This document shows, in pieces, positions 60,657-64,000 of a stretch of DNA of 64,000 nt (positions within the stretch are counted from its first letter, which is position 1; the number at the start of each line of letters is the position of its first letter). Under the pieces are notes generated by a model, which ran no database searches, had not been told where the DNA came from, and saw only the letters and a program-made list of their open reading frames with translations. Source of the stretch: Cloacibacterium normanense (GTDB lineage Bacteria; Bacteroidota; Bacteroidia; Flavobacteriales; Weeksellaceae); the NCBI RefSeq assembly GCF_002943105.1, contig NZ_PTPZ01000002.1, positions 273,582-337,581 of the forward strand. Direction: 5' to 3'. The translations under genes and the position numbers were made by a program.

Positions 60657-61532
60657 TTAGCTTTTTTTCTTTCTTAGAAAAATTAATCCTCCCAGAATAA
60701 TTGCACCGCCTATTCCTTGTAAAAAAGTAAAACTTTCTCCGTCTAAGATTCCCCAAGCTACCGCCACGATTGGCATTAATAAAGTTACGGTAGACGCAAA
60801 CAGCGGATTAGAAACGTTCATTAATCTATATTGTAACATCATGGCTAGTCCAGTTCCGAAGATGGATAAAGTCGCTACAAATCCCAATCCTATCATATTT
60901 TCTCTTGTAAAAGAAAACTCGTGGAAGAAATTTGAGAAATATAAAGCCAATAAAGATGGTAAAAACAAGACGTAGAAAAATACAAATGAGGACAAGAGTT
61001 TCGCAGGAATATGCGTGAGTTTTGCGCCAACTGTAGTCACGCTTACAGCGTACAAGAAAGCTGCAAAAAGTAATAATCCTATGTAAAATAAGTGTTCTGT
61101 GTTATTATCATGTCCTGAATTCATCAATAAAATCACTCCAAAAAAACTGATGATAATTCCCAAAATTTGTCGAGGAGTGGTTTTGGTTTTCCAAAATGCT
61201 GCACCTACCAAAATAACGAAAAGCGGCATCGTAGAATTGATAATTCCTGCAATACTGCTGCTGACTTTGGTTTCCGCAATAGGGAATAAGAACATGGGAA
61301 TAAAATTTCCACAAAGCGCGGCTATAATCAACCATTTTAGATGTGATTTAGGGAACTTTTTGATGTTCAATAAAGCAATCGGCGAGAGTAAAACCCCAGA
61401 AATAAGAACTCTTAGCGCTCCTACTTGATACGGATTAAAATGTTCTAGCGATTTTTTTATCAAAATAAAAGAAGAGCCCCAAATCAGAGAGAGCAATACC
61501 AATAAAATCCATTTTTCTTTTTCAGGGTTCAT
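60657..61532 (-). CDS. EamA-family (DMT) transporter
   Basis: 291 residues, ten membrane helices in two EamA repeats (WGSSFILIKKSLEHFNPYQVGALR in the first; PLFASTVTLLMPIVAVAWGILDGE in the second), C-tail LRKKKS. Exporter of small metabolites; substrate unknown. Confidence 0.92.
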   Translation of the reverse strand: MNPEKEKWILLVLLSLIWGSSFILIKKSLEHFNPYQVGALRVLISGVLLSPIALLNIKKFPKSHLKWLIIAALCGNFIPMFLFPIAETKVSSSIAGIINSTMPLFVILVGAAFWKTKTTPRQILGIIISFFGVILLMNSGHDNNTEHLFYIGLLLFAAFLYAVSVTTVGAKLTHIPAKLLSSFVFFYVLFLPSLLALYFSNFFHEFSFTRENMIGLGFVATLSIFGTGLAMMLQYRLMNVSNPLFASTVTLLMPIVAVAWGILDGESFTFLQGIGGAIILGGLIFLRKKKS

Positions 61533-61548
61533 ATTTTTTTTATTTTTT

Positions 61549-61630
61549 GGGCGCCAATTTCCTCGTTCCGCTCTCGCTTTTTTAAAATTTGTTAATTTTA
61601 AAAAGAGCTCCGCTCAACTCGGGGCGCAAT
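61549..61630. repeat. GC-richer inverted element with GGGCGCC / GGGGCGC ends
   Basis: The spacer between the EamA and aat genes holds an inner perfect stem TTTTTAAAATT / AATTTTAAAAA with outer GCTCTCGC / GAGCTCCGC and GGGCGCC / GGGGCGC parts. GC-rich ends in an AT-rich genome suggest a REP-like element; it may also end aat transcription. Confidence 0.55.
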
Positions 61631-61637
61631 TTCTTTA

Positions 61638-62300
61638 TTATTTTACGTTCTCGTCTGAGAAATTTTGTTTTAAAATTTTCAGAAACTCCCTTTTAGGAAT
61701 TTCTTTAGCACCTAAAGAAGCTAAATGTTCGGTGTAAATTTGGCAATCAATCAGCTCATACTGATTTTTATATTTTTCTACAAAATAAATAAAACCCGCT
61801 TTACTTGCATTGCTCACTTTGGCGAACATGCTTTCTCCACAGAAGATATGACCTAAATCTACACCATATAAACCTCCCACCAATTCATCATTTTCCCAAA
61901 CTTCTATGCTTTTGGCTTTTCCAAAACGATGCAGAGTGCTATAAGCTTTTATCATTTCATCGGTAATCCATGTTCCGTCTTGTCCTTTTCTTTCTGCGGC
62001 TTGGCAGTTTTTCATCACTTCTTCGAAACATTTGTTTTCGGTAAAAGTAAATTTTCCTTCTCGCAGAATTTTCTTCATGGATTTAGAAATTTTCAAATCT
62101 TCTGGAAATAATACGAATCTAGGATCGGGACACCACCACAAAATATCATCTTCAGGATTAAACCACGGGAAAATCCCGTTCTGATAAGCAAACCAGATTC
62201 TTTCTGGAGATAAATCTCCGCCCATTGCCAATAATCCTCCTTCGAAATCATACAAAGCAGGGTCTGGAAAAGCAATTTCTTCGGAATCTAGTAGAAACAT
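61638..62300 (-). CDS. aat: Leucyl/phenylalanyl-tRNA-protein transferase
   Basis: 220 residues. Adds Leu or Phe to proteins with N-terminal Arg or Lys, marking them for the ClpS/ClpAP N-end-rule route. Signature parts: GLLAMGGDLSPERIWFAYQNGIFPW, WWCPDPRFVLFP, WITDEMIKAYSTLHRFGKAKSIEVW, GGLYGVDLGHIFCGESMF. Complete. Confidence 0.96.
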   Translation of the reverse strand: MFLLDSEEIAFPDPALYDFEGGLLAMGGDLSPERIWFAYQNGIFPWFNPEDDILWWCPDPRFVLFPEDLKISKSMKKILREGKFTFTENKCFEEVMKNCQAAERKGQDGTWITDEMIKAYSTLHRFGKAKSIEVWENDELVGGLYGVDLGHIFCGESMFAKVSNASKAGFIYFVEKYKNQYELIDCQIYTEHLASLGAKEIPKREFLKILKQNFSDENVK

Positions 62301-62367
62301 ATCTTATTTTAAAAACGAAATCCCACTTTTTAAAGTAGGATTTCAAATGTATAAAATTTCTATTATT

Positions 62368-62748
62368 TTAGAAAGGTAAATCGTCATCACCTTCGTCTGC
62401 GAAAGGATTTTCGTTTGTTGTAGCTGGAGTAGCTGCAGTAGATGGGGCAGCATAAGTAGGTTGAGCACCGTTATCTGCTACTTTTTCTAATCTCCAAGCC
62501 GTAATAGAGTTGAAATATTTTACTTCACCTTGTGGGTTAGTCCACTCTCTACCTCTAATATTGATTCCTAATTTTACAGTTTCGCCTTCAGAAATATTAT
62601 CTAATAAATTAATTTTATCTGATAAAAATTCTATTGAAATAGGCTGAGGATATTGTTCCTGAGTCAATAAAACCATTTCTCTTTTTTGAAAACCGCTTGC
62701 AAAAGTCTGGGTATCAAATATTTTCTTAACCGTTCCTTGTAATTCCAT
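62368..62748 (-). CDS. DUF3127 (SSB-like OB-fold) protein
   Basis: 126 residues. OB-fold core MELQGTVKKIFDTQTFASGFQKREMVL ... NSITAWRLEKV, then a low-complexity Ala/Thr/Pro linker and an acidic C-terminus EGDDDLPF that copies the SSB tail which binds repair proteins. May bind single-stranded DNA, or be an SSB-interaction mimic. Single gene. Confidence 0.88.
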   Translation of the reverse strand: MELQGTVKKIFDTQTFASGFQKREMVLLTQEQYPQPISIEFLSDKINLLDNISEGETVKLGINIRGREWTNPQGEVKYFNSITAWRLEKVADNGAQPTYAAPSTAATPATTNENPFADEGDDDLPF

Positions 62749-62844
62749 ATCTATTAATCTTAAAGTTGTAAAAGTAATAAAAAGAGAAAGAAAAATCTAA
62801 TTTCTAAGTTTTTTTTTCAAAAAATAAAAATTTTCAAAAAAAAG

Positions 62845-62876
62845 TTGTGAACATTAGGAAAAAGTTTCTATATTTG
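62845..62876 (+). promoter_or_regulatory. Promoter of the tRNA operon
   Basis: TTG (62845-62847), 21 bp, TATATTTG (62869-62876); the first tRNA begins 36 nt later. Confidence 0.8.
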
Positions 62877-62912
62877 CACTCACAAAAAACGAACAAAGTT
62901 CTTTAAATACTA

Positions 62913-62994
62913 GCGGATGTGGTGTAATTGGTAGCCACGCCAGACTTAGGATCTGGTGCCGTGAGGCGTGGGGGTTCGAGTCCCTTCATCCGCA
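62913..62994 (+). tRNA. tRNA-Leu (UAG)
   Basis: Acceptor GCGGATG / CATCCGC, discriminator A at 62994. Anticodon stem CCAGA / TCTGG with loop CTTAGGA, anticodon TAG at 62947-62949. Long variable arm as in class II tRNAs; T-arm with GTTCGAGTC. CCA is not encoded. Confidence 0.96.
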
Positions 62995-63008
62995 CACGAA
63001 ATAGAAAT

Positions 63009-63081
63009 GCGAAAATAGCTCAGCTGGTAGAGCACAACCTTGCCAAGGTTGGGGTCGCGGGTTCGAATCCCGTTTTTCGCT
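63009..63081 (+). tRNA. tRNA-Gly (GCC)
   Basis: Acceptor GCGAAAA / TTTTCGC, discriminator T. Anticodon stem CAACC / GGTTG with loop TTGCCAA, anticodon GCC at 63042-63044. 14 nt after the first tRNA. Confidence 0.96.
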
Positions 63082-63090
63082 CTCCATTTT

Positions 63091-63174
63091 GCCCTGGTGG
63101 TGGAACTGGTAGACACGCAGGACTTAAAATCCTGTGTCCGCAAGGACGTACGGGTTCAAGTCCCGTCTGGGGTA
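63091..63174 (+). tRNA. tRNA-Leu (UAA)
   Basis: Acceptor GCCCTGG with CTGGGGT (several G-U pairs), discriminator A. Anticodon stem CAGGA / TCCTG with loop CTTAAAA, anticodon TAA at 63125-63127. Long variable arm. The last tRNA of the operon and the likely landmark for the island that follows. Confidence 0.95.
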
Positions 63175-63177
63175 CAA

Positions 63178-63212
63178 AAAACGCTGTTAATCATCTGATT
63201 TTCAGCGTTTTT
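63178..63212 (+). terminator. Terminator of the tRNA operon
   Basis: AAAACGCTG (63178-63186) / CAGCGTTTT (63203-63211) and more T, 4 nt after the tRNA-Leu end. Confidence 0.85.
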
Positions 63213-63221
63213 GCTTTTTAA

Positions 63222-63241
63222 GGGTGGCTAAAAGGGTGGCT
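63222..63241. repeat. Tandem GGGTGGCT repeat, possible attachment site
   Basis: GGGTGGCT at 63222-63229 and 63234-63241, 12-bp period. G-rich in an AT-rich context, between the tRNA terminator and the stop codon of the first accessory gene (2 nt away). Repeats of GGGTGGC near tRNA genes in Bacteroidota often accompany tyrosine-integrase elements; no integrase is seen in the window. Confidence 0.5.
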
Positions 63242-63243
63242 GG

Positions 63244-63579
63244 TTAATGCCAGATTATTTTCCCTTTTATTAAATGAAAATGACTCTTACATCCCACAAA
63301 CCTATCAATTGATGGGAAGAGCGACACTTTTCCATCTTCGATTTTATATTCCCAATATGGAAAATATTCTTCTAACAAATTCATATGTAACGGAGAGCCA
63401 CACCCACATGGGCATAACATTACTACCTGCCAATAATTTTGATGCTCACCAATAAAATACAATTTCATAGGAGAAATTTTTTCCGGCAAGTCTTCGACAA
63501 AAGAAAACCTATAATGAGCTTCCTTCCGTTTAAAGATGGAAAAAATCCAATTATTAATAGTTCTATACAACTTTCTCAT
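63244..63579 (-). CDS. DUF6527 family protein
   Basis: 111 residues. DUF6527 look: MKLYFIGE, the cysteine-rich LCPCGCGSPLHMNL (about 55-68), a central WEYKIEDGKVSLFPSI, and the closing CKSHFHLIKGKIIW. The family is found beside E1-, E2- and ubiquitin-like genes in bacterial conjugation (Bub-type) operons, and is thought to act as a processing protease there (from memory, not checked). Its start overlaps the end of the E1-like gene by 17 nt, so the two are co-translated. Base composition is richer in GC than the local average. Confidence 0.75.
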   Translation of the reverse strand: MRKLYRTINNWIFSIFKRKEAHYRFSFVEDLPEKISPMKLYFIGEHQNYWQVVMLCPCGCGSPLHMNLLEEYFPYWEYKIEDGKVSLFPSIDRFVGCKSHFHLIKGKIIWH

Positions 63580-64000
63580 TTATTGAAAATTCTAAACGAT
63601 TAAGAAGTGGGTAAACACTTCCCTTTCCAACTCTTTTGGAAAAGTATGGACAAGACTCTGGTAGCTCATCAGGAAATGTGATCGCTTCGGAAAAATTAGA
63701 CCTAATCACATCAATCTCAGCATTACTCAATGTCCTATATGGATGTATCCTCGCCAACAACTCATTTACTGCTATTGAGGACATTTGCATATTTATACTA
63801 ATAACAGCGGGGCTGGATTCTCCTGCTTCAACAAGGTATTGATTTCTCGCAAATTCCTCTTTGTTTCGCCTTTTTATCTCTTCTGAGGCAACCTGTTCTA
63901 AGTTATACTGTCCTCTGCTCATTAGGCTTGAACCAAATGGTTTTACATAATGGACTGAGCCAAAAAGCCCATTAATTCCTCCTTGCCCGTCAGCATCAAA
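63563..64000 (-). CDS. ThiF/E1-like adenylyltransferase, C-terminal part (partial)
   Basis: The frame is open to the window edge; 145 codons are visible. The fragment has the C-terminal E1/ThiF pattern: GGINGLFGSVHYVKPFGSS, SRGQYNLEQVASEEIKRRN, then AVISINMQMSSIAVNELLARIHPYR, which matches the PSVISLNxxxASLAVNEFLARLHP block of bacterial E1-like enzymes, and CPYFSKRVGKGSVYPLL near the end. Activates a ubiquitin-like protein by adenylation, by family. The CxxC zinc motif usual before RG is absent (SSLMSRG). An ATG at 63922 is internal, not the start. The ATP-binding half lies outside the window. Confidence 0.75.
   Translation of the reverse strand, partial: FDADGQGGINGLFGSVHYVKPFGSSLMSRGQYNLEQVASEEIKRRNKEEFARNQYLVEAGESSPAVISINMQMSSIAVNELLARIHPYRTLSNAEIDVIRSNFSEAITFPDELPESCPYFSKRVGKGSVYPLLNRLEFSINEKVV

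Noticed and set aside
62928-63221. Open frames on both strands across 62.93-63.22 kb
   Set aside because: They lie over three well-folded tRNA genes; tRNA sequence is open by chance.

Overview
The window is low-GC, gene-dense chromosomal DNA from a member of the Bacteroidota. It is most likely from Flavobacteriales, close to Weeksellaceae such as Chryseobacterium or Cloacibacterium. The signs are: many promoters with the Bacteroidetes TAnnTTTG -7 box and no clear Shine-Dalgarno sites, a PorW/SprE-type type IX secretion lipoprotein, GLPGLI, 2TM, DUF3078, DUF3127 and S46-peptidase families, an AccD without its zinc ribbon, and AT-rich spacers full of small hairpins. No rRNA, prophage or CRISPR array is visible.

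Layout. 1-9.4 kb: housekeeping genes (LD-carboxypeptidase, YraN, SDR, TsaB, then on the minus strand PorW, Maf, KdsC, a DUF2520 protein, a GT9 glycosyltransferase and SufE). 9.4-18.4 kb: repeat-rich spacer, GT4, ClpC, MnmA and several orphan proteins. 18.4-26.8 kb: a minus-strand signalling block with a LytTR response regulator, three small 2TM proteins, a LytS-type histidine kinase that itself ends in a 2TM domain, a secreted helical-repeat protein, a TonB-dependent receptor, an AraC regulator and a GLPGLI protein. 26.9-33.3 kb: DUF885 lipoprotein, Crp/Fnr regulator, MBL hydrolase, Nth, Bcp, cation/proton antiporter. 33.5-41.2 kb: S46 peptidase, META protein, two tandem SemiSWEETs, HflX, AlkD, truncated haemoglobin. 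41.3-49 kb: GdhA, DprA, rhomboid protease, ComM-like ATPase. 49-62.8 kb: an EF-G paralogue, SpmA/B fusion, TolC, SprT, ManC, AccD, aldolase, NAD kinase, Aat. 62.9-63.2 kb: a tRNA-Leu/Gly/Leu operon. 63.2-64 kb: the end of an accessory segment.

The strongest new signal is a three-promoter regulon. Upstream of the TonB receptor, of the secreted helical-repeat protein and of the 2TM/kinase operon lie two direct copies of a 10-bp motif (consensus ACGGTTCAGT in the sense of transcription). They repeat every 21 bp and sit exactly 32 bp ahead of a TAnnTTT(G) -7 box in all three cases. This is the geometry expected for a LytTR response regulator, and the only LytTR gene in the window belongs to the same block. 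Receptor, secreted protein, 2TM proteins, kinase and regulator therefore look like one self-regulated envelope-sensing system.

The second signal is at the right edge. Directly after the tRNA-Leu gene and a tandem GGGTGGCT repeat lie a DUF6527 protein and the C-terminal part of a ThiF/E1-like enzyme cut off by the window. That pair is typical of bacterial ubiquitin-like conjugation operons, here in an apparent tRNA-associated island. Other points include a probable small RNA at 60.6 kb, an EF-G paralogue lacking the catalytic histidine, a cysteine-free endonuclease III, and several genes whose promoter lies only 4 nt from the start codon.
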